64,000 nucleotides of DNA from Thermococcus sp. JdF3 (GTDB lineage: Archaea; Methanobacteriota_B; Thermococci; Thermococcales; Thermococcaceae): contig NZ_SNUK01000002.1 of the NCBI RefSeq assembly GCF_012027495.1, forward strand, positions 124,001 through 188,000, in the 5' to 3' direction. A program made the translations under genes and the position numbers. The number at the start of each line of letters is the position of its first letter. Position 1 is the stretch's first letter. Below the pieces are notes generated by a model, which worked only from the letters and a program-made list of their open reading frames with translations, made no database searches and was not told where the DNA came from. Below, piece after piece: positions 49,873 to 60,124 of this stretch.

Positions 49873-50032
49873 CAAGAATCACCACTACATTATAATCCAA
49901 AGAGACTATTAATCTTCTGGTTACACAAGCCGAATGTTTCAATGGGCAAAAATGGACACCATCTTCTGTCGTCGGCATAACGACAAATATTTCATGAGAA
50001 GTTGATTGAATGACAGCAAATCTAGGGATAGT

Positions 50033-50040
50033 ATTTTAAA
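50033..50040 (+). promoter_or_regulatory. TATA box of the histidine operon
   Basis: ATTTTAAA lies 25 nt before the ATG at 50066, so the mRNA should begin near that codon and carry the 37-codon ORF. Hence hisZ has a leader of about 190 nt. Upstream, TGTCGT-CGGCATA-ACGACA (49967-49985) is a small inverted repeat of unknown role. Confidence 0.5.
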
Positions 50041-50065
50041 CCCCTTCAACCTACGGGGGGCACCA

Positions 50066-50179
50066 ATGGGGGGAAAGAAGATGTCCCGGAAAAAGGCGAC
50101 GGTTGGAACGTATTTCAAGGAGCCAAATATGAGGTGCCTCAGCGTACCGGCCCTTCCGGTGAGCTACCGCCATCATTGA
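50066..50179 (+). CDS. Small upstream ORF in the his operon leader
   Basis: A 37-codon ORF starts 25 nt after the TATA box and 189 nt before hisZ. Its peptide is basic at the start (MGGKKMSRKKATVGTYFKEP) and ends SYRHH, with two His codons next to the stop. It may be a regulatory leader or a small protein. The region 50180-50254 after it holds no further gene. No ribosome site is needed if the mRNA is leaderless. Confidence 0.4.
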   Translation: MGGKKMSRKKATVGTYFKEPNMRCLSVPALPVSYRHH

Positions 50180-50254
50180 CTCTTCTGGAACTTCGTTAGG
50201 CCCGGATAGTTCTGAAACTGCTGATTTTGTGAATAAAACTCGGGAGGGGTTAGT

Positions 50255-51145
50255 GTGAGAAAGGGTTTGCTGGCCGAGTCAGAGAAACTGTCGGAGATTA
50301 GCAGGTATCTGAGACGAACCTTTGAGCTGTGGGGCTACCGCGAGGTTTTCCTACCGGTTATTGAGGAGTACAGCGAGAACCTGAGGAAGGGGACAAAGTT
50401 CGCCTACAACAATGGGTTCTACGTCATAAAACCCGACATAACCTCGCAGATACTGGAGAACATCAAGGAGCCGCCCGAGAAGCTCAAGCTCTACTACATC
50501 AGCGAGGTTCTTGACGGAGGGATTAGGGGACAGTGGCAGGCCGGGGTGGAGTACATCGGCGGGGACGTTACGAAGATGGCCGCGGAGGTGCTCCTCACGG
50601 TCATAACCTCCCTCGAAGCCCTGGGGATAGAGGAGTTCTACATAGACATCGGAAGTCTGAAGGTCTGGGAAAAGGCCACCGAAGACGTGAAGGAGTTCCG
50701 GAAGGAAATCTACAGGGCGCTCGTGAGGAGGAACTTTGAGATAATAGAGCGCCTCCCGATAAGCGTGGAAAAGAAGGAAGAGCTCTGGAGGCTCTTCAAC
50801 TTCTGGGGAAAGGAGAGCGGTTATCAGAAGCTTGATAGAATAGTCGAGGCGGTTGATGACGAAAGGCTGTTCATAGACTTCGGCACAGTCAGGCCTCTCC
50901 CCTACTACCGGGACGTACTCTTCGAGGTGTACTCTCCGGAACTCGGGAAACCCCTCGGAGGAGGCGGGGAGTACACCTTCAAGGGAAAGCCCGCCTTTGG
51001 CTTTGCCTTTGATATGGGGGCGCTTTCAAGGCTTTTCAGAAAGAGGGGGGACAGGAACCGGAAAAAGCTGAGAGGGGAACTCAGGGAAGTCTTTGCCGGG
51101 GCAAAAAGGCTCGTGAGAATGGGCATCCCGGTGGAGGTGGAGTGA
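50255..51145 (+). CDS. hisZ: HisZ, ATP phosphoribosyltransferase regulatory subunit
   Basis: HisZ is a class II aminoacyl-tRNA-synthetase-like protein that pairs with the short HisG to form active ATP phosphoribosyltransferase, the first step in His synthesis. The 296-residue protein shows FELWGYREVFLPVIEEY (motif 2-like), FYVIKPDITSQI and a C-terminal GGGGEYTFKGKPAFGFAFDMG. The GTG start has GGGAGGGG upstream. Its presence fits the 213-residue HisG next to it. Confidence 0.93.
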   Translation: MRKGLLAESEKLSEISRYLRRTFELWGYREVFLPVIEEYSENLRKGTKFAYNNGFYVIKPDITSQILENIKEPPEKLKLYYISEVLDGGIRGQWQAGVEYIGGDVTKMAAEVLLTVITSLEALGIEEFYIDIGSLKVWEKATEDVKEFRKEIYRALVRRNFEIIERLPISVEKKEELWRLFNFWGKESGYQKLDRIVEAVDDERLFIDFGTVRPLPYYRDVLFEVYSPELGKPLGGGGEYTFKGKPAFGFAFDMGALSRLFRKRGDRNRKKLRGELREVFAGAKRLVRMGIPVEVE

Positions 51146-51787
51146 ATGAAGCGTTCCAACGGCTCCCCAATAAGGTTCGTCCTCCCCAAGGGGCGGCTTC
51201 TTCCCGGCTCTCTCGAAATCCTCCAGAGGGCTGGAATCGAGCTGAGGCCCCCAGCAGAGAGGAGGCTCATCGAAAGAATCGGCAGCTATGAGGTTCTCCT
51301 TGCAAGGGCCTTTGACGTTCCCGTTTACGTGGAGTACGGAATCGACGTCGGCATCTCCGGGAGCGATGTGGTGGAGGAGCGCGGAAGCGACGTCCTCATA
51401 CCCCTTGAACTGCCCTTCGGAAAGTGCAGGTTGAGCCTGGCCATGCCGGCTGAGAGCACCGTCAAGCCCGAGGATATGGACGGCTACCGGATAGCCACCA
51501 AGTATCCAGGGATAACGAGGCGGTTCTTTGAGGGGCTCGACGTTGAGGTGGAAATCCTGAAGCTCCACGGGAGCATCGAGCTGGCCCCAAAGATAGGGAT
51601 AGCCGACGCCATCGTGGACATAGTCGAGACCGGAAACACGCTGAGGGCAAACGGTCTGGTCGAGGTGGAGAAGATAATGGACGTCTCCGCCCTGCTACTC
51701 GTTAACAGGATAGCCCAGAAAACGAAGTTCGAGGAGATAAACGAACTCGTGTGGAAGGTTAAGGAGGTGATTGGGGATGGATTTTGA
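51146..51787 (+). CDS. hisG: HisG, ATP phosphoribosyltransferase (short form)
   Basis: The 213-residue catalytic subunit condenses ATP with [21 protein letters not shown] at the start, GISGSDVV, and [19 protein letters not shown] (PRPP site) are typical. The absence of the C-terminal regulatory ACT-like domain defines the short form, which needs HisZ. The ATG directly follows the hisZ stop (TGAATG). The 3' end overlaps the hisD ribosome site. Confidence 0.95.
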   Translation: MKRSNGSPIRFVLPKGRLLPGSLEILQRAGIELRPPAERRLIERIGSYEVLLARAFDVPVYVEYGIDVGISGSDVVEERGSDVLIPLELPFGKCRLSLAMPAESTVKPEDMDGYRIATKYPGITRRFFEGLDVEVEILKLHGSIELAPKIGIADAIVDIVETGNTLRANGLVEVEKIMDVSALLLVNRIAQKTKFEEINELVWKVKEVIGDGF

Positions 51788-52910
51788 GCTTGAGAGATAC
51801 GTCGCCGGAATACTGCGGGATATTCGGGAGAGAGGGCTTGAAGCGGTTAGGGAGTACTCCCTCAGGTTCGACGGCTACGCCGGCCCGTTCCGTGTGACCG
51901 AGGAGGAGTTCGAGGAGGCCGCGCGAAGCATTCCCAGGAGGGACAGGAAGATAATCCTCCGCACCGTTGAACGCCTGTGGGAGTACCACGAGAGGCAGAT
52001 GGAAAGGGAACGGCTTTTCATCAAAAACGGCTCCCTCTACGGGATAATCTACCGCCCGGTAAGGAGGATAGGAATCTATGTGCCCGGCGGAAAACCGCTC
52101 CCCTCGACGCTGATGATGGTGGCAGTTCCAGCAAAAATCGCGGGCGTTAAGGAGATAGCGGTCACAATCCCGCCAAAGGACGGAAAGGTGAATCCCTACG
52201 TCCTCTACGTTGCAAAACTGCTCGGCATCACCGAGGTCTACAAGCTCGGTGGAATCCAGGCGATAGGCGCGATGGCCTACGGGGTCGGTATGAAGAAGAT
52301 GGACAAAATATTCGGCCCCGGAAACAGGTTCGTCAACGAGGCCAAGAGGCAGGTTTTCGGTGTCGTTGGCATAGACAGCCTCGCCGGGCCGTCGGAGATA
52401 GCGGTGATAGCGGACGAAACGGCAGAGAAGGAGTACGTTCTGGCGGATTTGCTCAGCCAGCTGGAGCACGGAAAGGACAGCAGAGCCTGGCTCCTCACGA
52501 CCTCAGGGGAACTCGCGGAGTTCTGCTCCCGGGAGGGGGTAGAGGTCGTCCTCTGCGAAAACTTAGAGGAGTGCGTTAGGAGGGCCAACGAGATAGCGCC
52601 GGAGCACCTTGAGATAATCACGGAGAGACCGATGGAGCTCGTCGATGGGATAGAAAACGCCGGGGCGATTTACTTAGGCCCCTACACGCCGGTTCCAGCC
52701 GCTGATTACTTCCTCGGCGTCAACCACGTCCTGCCAACCGGAGGGGCGGCGAAGTTCAGCGGCGTCCTAACTGTGAGGGACTTCCTCAAGCCAATAAGCC
52801 TTGCAGGGGTGAGCAGAGAGGAGTTCCTCGCGGAGAGGGAGCTGGGGCTGAGGCTGGCCGAGATAGAGGGCATGAACTACCACAGGAGGAGCATGGAGGC
52901 GAGGAGATGA
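51777..52910 (+). CDS. hisD: HisD, histidinol dehydrogenase
   Basis: This 377-residue zinc enzyme performs the last two oxidations to histidine with NAD. Visible are [54 protein letters not shown] and the end [14 protein letters not shown]. The ATG at 51777 is 6 nt behind GGAGGTGA; an upstream TTG at 51771 overlaps that site. It overlaps hisG by 11 nt. Confidence 0.96.
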   Translation: MDFELERYVAGILRDIRERGLEAVREYSLRFDGYAGPFRVTEEEFEEAARSIPRRDRKIILRTVERLWEYHERQMERERLFIKNGSLYGIIYRPVRRIGIYVPGGKPLPSTLMMVAVPAKIAGVKEIAVTIPPKDGKVNPYVLYVAKLLGITEVYKLGGIQAIGAMAYGVGMKKMDKIFGPGNRFVNEAKRQVFGVVGIDSLAGPSEIAVIADETAEKEYVLADLLSQLEHGKDSRAWLLTTSGELAEFCSREGVEVVLCENLEECVRRANEIAPEHLEIITERPMELVDGIENAGAIYLGPYTPVPAADYFLGVNHVLPTGGAAKFSGVLTVRDFLKPISLAGVSREEFLAERELGLRLAEIEGMNYHRRSMEARR

Positions 52911-53443
52911 GGCGCAAAACCAAAGAGACCGACGTAACGGTCGAGCTTGATTCGAAAGGGAGCATCAGGACGGGCGATAAGGTGCTCGACCACCTCCTCA
53001 CCGCCCTCTTTTTCTACATGGGGCGGGAGGCGAAAGTAGAGGCCACCTACGACCTCAGGCACCACCTGTGGGAGGACGTCGGGATAACCCTCGGAGAGGA
53101 GCTTCGCTCAAAGCTCCCGGGGAAGTTCGCCCGCTTCGGGAGCGCGGTGATGCCTATGGATGATGCCCTCGTGCTGGTCGCTGTTGACATCTCGGGAAGG
53201 CCATACGTAAGCCTTGAACTGTCCTTCGAGGAGGAAGAGGAGGGGTTTGAGAAAGCCCTTGTGAGGGAGTTCCTGTGGGGGCTGGCGCGGTCGCTGAAGG
53301 CAACGGTCCACGTGAAAACGCTGAGCGGGGTCAATGCCCACCACGTCATCGAGGCGGCATTCAAGGGACTCGGCGTCGCCCTCGGGAAGGCAGTCCGGGA
53401 GAGCGGGAAGCTTGAGAGCACGAAGGGCCTGCTGGAGGTGTGA
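52907..53443 (+). CDS. hisB: HisB, imidazoleglycerol-phosphate dehydratase
   Basis: The 178-residue enzyme makes imidazole acetol phosphate; [15 protein letters not shown] and [12 protein letters not shown] hold the metal-binding His and Glu. The N-terminal histidinol-phosphatase domain of enterobacterial HisB is absent, so another gene must supply that step (57113-57844). It overlaps hisD by four bases. Confidence 0.96.
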   Translation: MRRKTKETDVTVELDSKGSIRTGDKVLDHLLTALFFYMGREAKVEATYDLRHHLWEDVGITLGEELRSKLPGKFARFGSAVMPMDDALVLVAVDISGRPYVSLELSFEEEEEGFEKALVREFLWGLARSLKATVHVKTLSGVNAHHVIEAAFKGLGVALGKAVRESGKLESTKGLLEV

Positions 53444-53445
53444 GG

Positions 53446-54033
53446 GTGATAGCGATAGTTGACCTCGGAATAGGGAACCTCGCCAACGTGAAGAAAGCTC
53501 TGGGAGGAACCATAACGAGCGACCCCTACGAGATAGAGAGGGCCGAGAAGATAGTACTGCCCGGCGTTGGAAACTTCGGGGCGGTGATGGACAGGCTTGA
53601 GCCCCTCAGGGGCGTCATACTCGATGCCATAAACGACGGGAAGCCCTTCCTGGGGATATGCCTCGGCCTTCAGCTGCTCTTCGAGGGGAGCGAGGAAAGC
53701 CCGGGGAAGCCCGGTCTGGGGGTCTTCAGAGGGAACGTGGTGAGGTTTCGGGGCGTCAGAACACCTCACATCGGCTGGAACCAGCTCTGGCTCAGAAAGG
53801 AGTGCCCCCTCTTCAGGGGCATAAGGGACGGGGCGTACTTCTACTTCGTCCACTCCTACCACGCGGTCCCGGAGGAGGACATCGTTGCGGGCGTTACCGA
53901 CTACGAGTCAAAGGGGCAGAGAGTCGTCTTCACCTCGGCGGTGTGCAGGGACAACGTTTACGCCGTCCAGTTCCACCCGGAGAAGAGCGGGAGAAACGGG
54001 CTTACCGTGATGAGGAACTTCAGGGGGCTTTAG
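53446..54033 (+). CDS. hisH: HisH, imidazole glycerol phosphate synthase glutaminase subunit
   Basis: HisH supplies ammonia to HisF from glutamine. The class I amidotransferase triad is visible: Cys in LGICLGLQLL, and His and Glu in VQFHPEKSG. DLGIGNLANVKKAL opens the protein. The GTG at 53446 lies 7 nt behind GGAGGT; an in-frame GTG at 53440 overlaps the hisB stop. The protein has 195 residues. Confidence 0.95.
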   Translation: MIAIVDLGIGNLANVKKALGGTITSDPYEIERAEKIVLPGVGNFGAVMDRLEPLRGVILDAINDGKPFLGICLGLQLLFEGSEESPGKPGLGVFRGNVVRFRGVRTPHIGWNQLWLRKECPLFRGIRDGAYFYFVHSYHAVPEEDIVAGVTDYESKGQRVVFTSAVCRDNVYAVQFHPEKSGRNGLTVMRNFRGL

Positions 54034-54034
54034 A

Positions 54035-54733
54035 ATGGAGGTTTATCCCGCGATAGACCTTATGGGTGGAAAAGCGGTGAGGCTCTACAAAGGGAGGAGA
54101 GAGAAAGTCAGGGTCTACGGCGAGCCGGTTGAGATAGCTGGGCGGTTCGCCGAACTCGTGGACAAAATCCACATAGTTGACCTGGACGGGGCCTTTGAAG
54201 GCTTTCCCCGGAACCTCGACGTTGTCAGGGAGATAATCGAGGAGACCGGGCTGAGGGTTCAGTTCGGCGGCGGACTCAGGAGCTATGAAGCCATCGCCAA
54301 GGCCTACGAAATCGGCGTGGAGAACGCCATAATAGGCACAAAGGCCCTCGACTTGCGCTTCCTTGAGAGGATAACTGAGGAGTTTGAAGGCATAACGGTC
54401 AGCCTCGACTCGCGGAACGGGAGGATAGCCGTGAGGGGCTGGCTTGAGAGTGGAATGCCGGTTAGAGAAGCCTACGAAACGCTGAAACCCTACGTGGACC
54501 GCTTTATTTACACCTCCGTTGAGAGGGACGGCACGCTGACGGGAATAGAGGAAATCGAGAGGTTCTGGCAAAGCGGGGAGTTCATCTACGCCGGGGGAGT
54601 GTCGAGCGCCGAAGACGTAAGAAAGCTTGCGAAAATCGGCTTTTCGGGGGTCGTGGTCGGAAAGGCCCTGTACGAGAGAAAGCTCGCCCTTGAGGAGCTC
54701 CTGGAGGTGGCAAAATGCTCGCCAAGCGAATAA
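54035..54733 (+). CDS. hisA: HisA, ProFAR isomerase
   Basis: The 232-residue beta/alpha barrel isomerises ProFAR to [37 protein letters not shown] and [11 protein letters not shown] mark the catalytic Asp residues and phosphate sites. The start ATG follows hisH after one base; the end overlaps hisF by 19 nt. Confidence 0.96.
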   Translation: MEVYPAIDLMGGKAVRLYKGRREKVRVYGEPVEIAGRFAELVDKIHIVDLDGAFEGFPRNLDVVREIIEETGLRVQFGGGLRSYEAIAKAYEIGVENAIIGTKALDLRFLERITEEFEGITVSLDSRNGRIAVRGWLESGMPVREAYETLKPYVDRFIYTSVERDGTLTGIEEIERFWQSGEFIYAGGVSSAEDVRKLAKIGFSGVVVGKALYERKLALEELLEVAKCSPSE

Positions 54734-55473
54734 TAGCGGCCCTGGACATAAAGGACGGGAGGGTCGTCAAGGGGATAAAGTTCAGGAACATACGCGACGC
54801 CGGCGACCCGGTCGAGCTGGCGAAACGCTACGAGGCGGAGGGAATAGACGAGATAGTCTTCCTCGATATAACGGCGTCGTACGAAAGGAGAAAAATCCTG
54901 CTCGGGCTGGTCGAGAGGATAGCCGGGGAGATATACGTCCCCTTCACGGTCGGCGGCGGCATAAGGACTGTTGAGGAGGCGAGGGAGATAATCAAGCGGG
55001 GGGCGGATAAGGTTTTCATCAACACGGCGGCGGTTGAAAGGTCGGAACTGGTGAGGGAGATTGCCGAGATAGTTGGCACCGCCAACCTCGTGGTGGCAAT
55101 CGACGCCAGGTGGAACGGCTCCTTCTGGGAGGTCTACACCCACGGCGGAAGGAAGCCGAGGGGAATTGATGCGGTCGAGTGGGCGAGAAGGGTTGAGGGG
55201 CTGGGCGCGGGCGAGATACTGCTCACGAGCATGGACACCGACGGAACGAAGAGGGGCTTCGACATAGCCCTGACGAGGGCCGTCGTGGAGGCGGTTGATA
55301 TACCGGTCATAGCCTCTGGCGGAGCTGGAAAACCGGAGCACTTCTACGAGGCCTTTAAGGCCGGGGCTGAAGCGGCTCTTGCGGCTTCAATCTTCCACTA
55401 CGGGGAATACACCGTCGGCGAGCTGAAGGGGTACCTAGCCGAGAGGGGAATCCCCGTGAGGCTGGACTACTGA
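54715..55473 (+). CDS. hisF: HisF, imidazole glycerol phosphate synthase cyclase subunit
   Basis: HisF, 252 residues, is a beta/alpha barrel forming a complex with His[49 protein letters not shown] and [11 protein letters not shown] are canonical (catalytic Asp in DIKDG and MDTDG). GGAGGTGG lies 4 nt before its ATG, inside the end of hisA. Confidence 0.96.
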   Translation: MLAKRIIAALDIKDGRVVKGIKFRNIRDAGDPVELAKRYEAEGIDEIVFLDITASYERRKILLGLVERIAGEIYVPFTVGGGIRTVEEAREIIKRGADKVFINTAAVERSELVREIAEIVGTANLVVAIDARWNGSFWEVYTHGGRKPRGIDAVEWARRVEGLGAGEILLTSMDTDGTKRGFDIALTRAVVEAVDIPVIASGGAGKPEHFYEAFKAGAEAALAASIFHYGEYTVGELKGYLAERGIPVRLDY

Positions 55474-55482
55474 GGTGGTAGC

Positions 55483-56106
55483 ATGGAGGAGCTAATCGAG
55501 AAGGTTGACTGGGAGAAGAACAACGGTATCGTCCCCGTTGTGGTTCAGGACACGAAGGGGGAAGTCCTAACGCTCGCGTACATGGACAGGGAGGCCCTCA
55601 GGAAAACCCTTGAGACCGGCTACGCCCACTACTACTCCCGCTCGCAGGGAAGAATCCGCATGAAGGGCGAGGTGAGCGGGAACGTCCAGAGGGTGAAGGA
55701 AGTCCGGATAGACTGCGACGGCGATGCCCTGCTCCTGATAGTCGAGCAGAGAGGTGCCGCATGTCACACGGGAAACTACTCCTGCTTCTACCGTAAGCTC
55801 GGCGAGCCGGAGAGGGTTCTCCCGGTGGACTACTCCCTGACAATCCTGCGGGAGCTTGAGGAGCTGATAAGGGCGCGGAAGCAAAAGCCCGTCGAAGGCT
55901 CCTACACCTCAAGGCTGTTCAAGGAGGGCAGGGAGAGGATATACAAGAAGTTCGGCGAGGAGGCGGTCGAGGTTCTCGTTGCTGAAACGAGGGAGCGGCT
56001 GATCTACGAGACGGCCGACATGCTCTACCACCTGCTCGTTTTGCTGGTTTACAACGACGTTGCCCTCGGTGAGGTGATGGCCGAGCTGAGGAGGCGGAGG
56101 AGATGA
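55483..56106 (+). CDS. hisIE: HisIE, bifunctional PR-AMP cyclohydrolase / PR-ATP pyrophosphatase
   Basis: The 207-residue protein joins HisI (about 1-110, with [30 protein letters not shown] and [12 protein letters not shown] as Zn ligands) and HisE (about 120-207, with [15 protein letters not shown] and [13 protein letters not shown]). It catalyses steps two and three of the pathway. GAGGTGG precedes the ATG. It overlaps hisC by four bases. Confidence 0.95.
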   Translation: MEELIEKVDWEKNNGIVPVVVQDTKGEVLTLAYMDREALRKTLETGYAHYYSRSQGRIRMKGEVSGNVQRVKEVRIDCDGDALLLIVEQRGAACHTGNYSCFYRKLGEPERVLPVDYSLTILRELEELIRARKQKPVEGSYTSRLFKEGRERIYKKFGEEAVEVLVAETRERLIYETADMLYHLLVLLVYNDVALGEVMAELRRRRR

Positions 56107-57122
56107 GGATTAGAGAGCTCGTGAAGTCCTTCGAGCCGTACCGCGTTGAAGAGGGGGACTACCCCGTAAGGCTCGACAAGAACGAGAGTCCCTACGACCT
56201 TCCCTGCTGGGTGAAGGAGGAAATCTTTGAGGAGCTGAGAGAGCTTTCCTTCAACCGCTACCCGCACATAACCTCGATGCCCGCCAGGGAGGCCATAGCG
56301 GACTTTTACGGCCTCTCACCGGAGAACGTTGCGATGGGAAACGGGGGGGACGAGCTGATAAGCTATCTCGTCAGGCTCTTCGAGGGAGGCTATGTAGTCA
56401 CGACACCGCCGACCTTCAGCATGTACTACTTCTACGCAAAGCTGAACGGAATTCCCGTCCTTGAGGTGCCCCTGAGGGAGGACTTTACGATAGACGGCGA
56501 CGCCATAGCGGAAAAGGCCGGAAATGCGAGCGCTGTCTTCATAGCCTCACCTAACAACCCCACAGGCAACCTCCAGCCGGAGGAGGAGATAGTGAAAGTC
56601 CTCGACACGGGGACGGCGGTGGTTCTCGACGAGGCCTACGCGGAGTTCGCCGGAAAAACCCTCTGGAGGCTCATCGAGGAGTACCCCAACCTGATTGTGC
56701 TTAGAACCTTCTCCAAGGCCTTCAGCCTGGCCGGGGTGAGGGCGGGCTATCTTCTGGCGAACGGGGAAACCGTTGATGCCCTCTACCGGGTGAAGTCGCC
56801 CTTCAGCGTCGGGGTAATGACCATGGCGGCGGTGAAGGTCGTGCTCAGGCACTACGACCTCGTTGAGAGGCGCGTGGCGAAGATCATCGAGGAGAGGGAG
56901 CGGATAAGAAGGGCCTTCCGGGAGTTCACGTATCCAAGCGACGCGAACTTCCTCCTGATGAGGCTGAACGCCTACGAGTTCCTTCTGGGGAAGGGCATAG
57001 CCGTCAGAAAGCTCGCGGGGAGGCTCGACGGCCACATACGGGTTACCGTCGGAAGGAAATGGGAGAACCGGAAGCTGATCGAAGCCCTCAGGGAGTTTCT
57101 GGAGGTGAGGGAATGTGGGTAG
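56103..57122 (+). CDS. hisC: HisC, histidinol-phosphate aminotransferase
   Basis: This 339-residue PLP enzyme transfers an amino group to imidazole acetol phosphate. [20 protein letters not shown] and the PLP Lys in [16 protein letters not shown] are visible. Start ATG overlaps hisIE (ATGA). It lies directly before the HAD gene, whose product would dephosphorylate the HisC product. Confidence 0.95.
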   Translation: MRIRELVKSFEPYRVEEGDYPVRLDKNESPYDLPCWVKEEIFEELRELSFNRYPHITSMPAREAIADFYGLSPENVAMGNGGDELISYLVRLFEGGYVVTTPPTFSMYYFYAKLNGIPVLEVPLREDFTIDGDAIAEKAGNASAVFIASPNNPTGNLQPEEEIVKVLDTGTAVVLDEAYAEFAGKTLWRLIEEYPNLIVLRTFSKAFSLAGVRAGYLLANGETVDALYRVKSPFSVGVMTMAAVKVVLRHYDLVERRVAKIIEERERIRRAFREFTYPSDANFLLMRLNAYEFLLGKGIAVRKLAGRLDGHIRVTVGRKWENRKLIEALREFLEVRECG

Positions 57123-57844
57123 TTTTCGACGTTGACGGCGTGCTGATAGACGTGGGGGAAAGCTACGATGTCGCGACCAGGCTCACGGCGGAGTACTTCC
57201 TCAGGCTGTTCGGGGTCGAGAGGGAGATAAAACCCGAGTGGGTCCGGGAGCTCAGGAGGAAGGGCTCCTTCGGAGACGATTTCAAGGTCAGCGAGGCCCT
57301 GATACTCTTCGCCCTTTCAGGAAGGGCTGAAGAGCTCATCGAGGAGTTCCCGGAGGGGGGAACGATAGAGTGGGTTCGGGAGAGATTCGGGTTCCAGGTC
57401 TTCGGCGGGAGCATCGAGCGGGTCTTCAACACCTTCTACCTGGGGAGCGAGTATCCGGGGAGGCTCTTTGACTTCCCGGGGCTGTGGAAACGGGAGAGGC
57501 CGATTGTGAGGAGAAACCTCCTGGAGGAAGCGTCGGCCCGCTTCAAACTCGGGGTCGTCACCGGAAGGAGTGCCCTTGAGATGAAGCTGGCGGAGCGGGT
57601 AATCGGCTTCCGCTTTGAGAACGTCGTTACAAGGGGGAGCTATCTCAAACCGGACCCCCGGGCACTGTGGGAGCTCGTGAAGGGCGAAAGGGGAGTTTAC
57701 GTGGGGGATACAATCAACGACGGTCTTTTCGTCGAGAACTACCGGAGGAGATACGGAAGAGAGTTCGGCTTCGTAATGGTGGGGCGGGACGTGAGGGACG
57801 TGAACCAATTCCTGGAGGAACTGCTGGAGGGGGAACAAACTTAA
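57113..57844 (+). CDS. HAD-family phosphatase, likely histidinol-phosphate phosphatase
   Basis: The 243-residue protein starts [11 protein letters not shown], where the two Asp of the DxD(G) motif are the HAD nucleophile and acid, and later has VVTGRS, then GVYVGDTINDG (motif IV). GGAGGTGAG lies before the ATG at 57113 and inside hisC. HisB here lacks the phosphatase domain and no other candidate is in the operon. A HAD (DDDD-type) histidinol-phosphate phosphatase has been reported from Thermococcus, to my memory, which fits this place. The substrate is inferred from position, not motif. Confidence 0.82.
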   Translation: MWVVFDVDGVLIDVGESYDVATRLTAEYFLRLFGVEREIKPEWVRELRRKGSFGDDFKVSEALILFALSGRAEELIEEFPEGGTIEWVRERFGFQVFGGSIERVFNTFYLGSEYPGRLFDFPGLWKRERPIVRRNLLEEASARFKLGVVTGRSALEMKLAERVIGFRFENVVTRGSYLKPDPRALWELVKGERGVYVGDTINDGLFVENYRRRYGREFGFVMVGRDVRDVNQFLEELLEGEQT

Positions 57845-57868
57845 AAACCCCTCCGAAAAGCTCCAACC

Positions 57869-58867
57869 ATGCTCTACCTTGAGATACTCGGAAACCTGCC
57901 GGAGATGGCAAGGGACGAGGTAAAGGCCATGCTTGAGCTGGCCGGCGGAAAGATAGTTAGTCAGGATTATCTTTTCCTCAAGATAAACGCCGATGAGAGG
58001 CCTTTTCCCTACTTTGACCGCCTTGGTCTAGCCCACGAGTACGGTGAGCTTCTGGTTGAGGCGGACTCGGTGGAGGGGCTCCTTGATAAGGCCAGGGAGA
58101 TCGAGTGGCCGATAAAAGGGACTTTCAAGGTGGACACCGAGACCATGGCCAACTGCCGGCACAGCGTTCTTGACCTACCCAGAAAGCTCGGCGCCGTCAT
58201 ACACGCCCAGGGGTTCAAGGTGAACCTCTCAAGGCCCGACACCCTCGTGAGGGTCTACTGCGGCGAGAGGCTCTACGCGGGGATAAGGCTCAGGTTTTTT
58301 GACCCCAAGGACTTTGAAAAGAGGAAGGCCCACCACAGGCCCTTCTTCAGGCCGATCTCGCTCCACCCGAGGGTTTCCAGGGCGCTGGTGAACCTCACTA
58401 AGGCGAGGAGGGAGCTCCTCGACCCCATGATGGGCGCCGGTGGTATTTTGATGGAGGCTGGCCTTCTCGGCCTGAGGGTCTACGGGATCGATATAAGGCC
58501 GGAGATGGTGGAAGGCGCCGAGATGAACCTGCTGCACTACGGGATAACGGACTACGTCCTGAAGCTCGGCGACGCAACGAGGCTGGGGGAGCTGTTCCCG
58601 GGGAAGAAGTTCGAGGCGGTAGCAACCGACCCGCCTTACGGAACGTCGGCGACACTCGCCGGCAGGAAGAGGGACGAGCTGTACAGAAGGGTTTTGGAGA
58701 GCATCTATGAAGTGCTCGAGGACGGCGGAAGGCTGGCGATAGCGTTTCCAACGAGCTTCGACGGAAAGGCCGAGGCCGAGAGGATAGGCTTCAAAACGCT
58801 CGGCAGGTACTACCAGAGGGTGCACAAGAGCCTGGAGAGGTACTTCTACGTCCTCGAGAAAGCTTGA
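57869..58867 (+). CDS. Trm-G10/Trm14-type tRNA guanosine methyltransferase
   Basis: This 332-residue enzyme has an N-terminal THUMP/ferredoxin-like half (1-160) and a C-terminal methyltransferase with [15 protein letters not shown] (SAM motif), [11 protein letters not shown] and ATDPPYGTS (about 253), the N2-guanine methyltransferase catalytic NPPY-like motif. It probably forms m2G/m22G at position 10 of tRNA. A TATA-like TTAAAAACC (57841-57849) gives it its own promoter after the his operon. Trm14, acting at position 6, is the alternative. Confidence 0.88.
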   Translation: MLYLEILGNLPEMARDEVKAMLELAGGKIVSQDYLFLKINADERPFPYFDRLGLAHEYGELLVEADSVEGLLDKAREIEWPIKGTFKVDTETMANCRHSVLDLPRKLGAVIHAQGFKVNLSRPDTLVRVYCGERLYAGIRLRFFDPKDFEKRKAHHRPFFRPISLHPRVSRALVNLTKARRELLDPMMGAGGILMEAGLLGLRVYGIDIRPEMVEGAEMNLLHYGITDYVLKLGDATRLGELFPGKKFEAVATDPPYGTSATLAGRKRDELYRRVLESIYEVLEDGGRLAIAFPTSFDGKAEAERIGFKTLGRYYQRVHKSLERYFYVLEKA

Positions 58868-58957
58868 ATGCCTTAATCGAAATGTCTCCACGCCCGCAGT
58901 CGCGGGGGGTATTACTAACCCGAAAAGTTTATATCGTCAAGACTTGCAAGCATAATC

Positions 58958-60124
58958 ATGAGAGGCGTCGCGTTAGTTATGGCAGCATTCCTGCTTCTCC
59001 AGCCGGTTCTGGCGTGGGAAACCACGATAGACGTTCCAGGCAGGGAGTACCAGGTCATCGAGGACATTGAGATGAACTACACCTCCTCCTGCCCCCAATG
59101 GGTCTTCTTCACCTTCTCCGGTCCCGAAAATAGCGAAACCGCCTCCTTCTTCGCCAACGGTTCGGGGACCCTCAACCTGCGGAACCTCTCGCCGCCTGTG
59201 GTGAGTTCTGACTGGAAACACGTCAGGATAACAATCGAGGCCCGCTGTCCGGTGAACATCACCGCCAAGCCCATCTACAGTCCCAGCGTCTGCGGCGAGG
59301 AGTACTACGTCGCGCACTGGAGGTACCGCATCGTTAAGATGCCCCTTCACCGTCGCGGGGACGGTTACTTTCTCGAAAGCCCCCTCGATGTCAAGGCCAT
59401 ATACTTCTCATCGAACCGCCCCTACGTGAACGGAAGCAACGTCCTCGACCTGCCCCTGGAAGTTCTAATAAAAACCGGCGATTCCAGCACCACGGTCAGC
59501 CCGAGGCCGGCCTGGGATGGCGTGTGGTGGCTACCGATCAACGCCTCCGGGAGGATTGAGGTTACCCTGAGGGGAGAAGCGGCGCCTTACATCAGCGAGG
59601 TTTACGCCCTCGCCCTTCTCCCGCAGAGGGAAAGTCGGGGCTTCATACCGGCCTACGGGGACGGCTATCACCCCCAGAGCTGCTGGCCGAGAGAATACCT
59701 CCACCTGAGCGGGGAAGCCTTCTGGGGCGGGGAAGATTTCACCCTCTTTGAGTACACGACTCCCGACGGAAAGATGGAGAGGATTTACGTTAAGGACGGC
59801 TACGTCTGTGCAAGGATAGACGGTGGGGAAGCCTGCGGCGGGAGGCTCATACCCGGGCCCTCGCGCTTTGAGGTTCTCTTCGTCCAGGGAACCCTGTACA
59901 TCTACCAGTGGGGCCGGGAATTCCTGAGTATGGACGTTGGGAGCAGGGCGATTTTTCCCGAGCGGTTCATCGGCCTTCCAAGCAAGAAACTTTACGGAAT
60001 GGAAATTTACGGAAGGAAACCCGTCCCCTGGGAGGAGAAGAAGGGCGTTCCTGACGTCCTCCTGGGGGCGCTCGCCATCGCTGCCGGCATTGGAATAATT
60101 GTGGTAATGGCGAGAAGGCGTTAG
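58958..60124 (+). CDS. Secreted membrane-anchored protein of unknown function
   Basis: The 388-residue protein has a signal peptide (about 1-19) and a C-terminal membrane helix (about 366-384) followed by Arg residues, so it is anchored with its bulk outside. The outside part is beta-rich with several Cys and N-glycosylation-like NxS/T sites (MNYTSS, FANGSG, YVNGSN). I recognise no family. A TATA box (TTTATAT, 58928-58934) lies 24 nt before the ATG, so the mRNA is nearly leaderless. Its stop overlaps the alaX stop (convergent). Confidence 0.8.
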   Translation: MRGVALVMAAFLLLQPVLAWETTIDVPGREYQVIEDIEMNYTSSCPQWVFFTFSGPENSETASFFANGSGTLNLRNLSPPVVSSDWKHVRITIEARCPVNITAKPIYSPSVCGEEYYVAHWRYRIVKMPLHRRGDGYFLESPLDVKAIYFSSNRPYVNGSNVLDLPLEVLIKTGDSSTTVSPRPAWDGVWWLPINASGRIEVTLRGEAAPYISEVYALALLPQRESRGFIPAYGDGYHPQSCWPREYLHLSGEAFWGGEDFTLFEYTTPDGKMERIYVKDGYVCARIDGGEACGGRLIPGPSRFEVLFVQGTLYIYQWGREFLSMDVGSRAIFPERFIGLPSKKLYGMEIYGRKPVPWEEKKGVPDVLLGALAIAAGIGIIVVMARRR

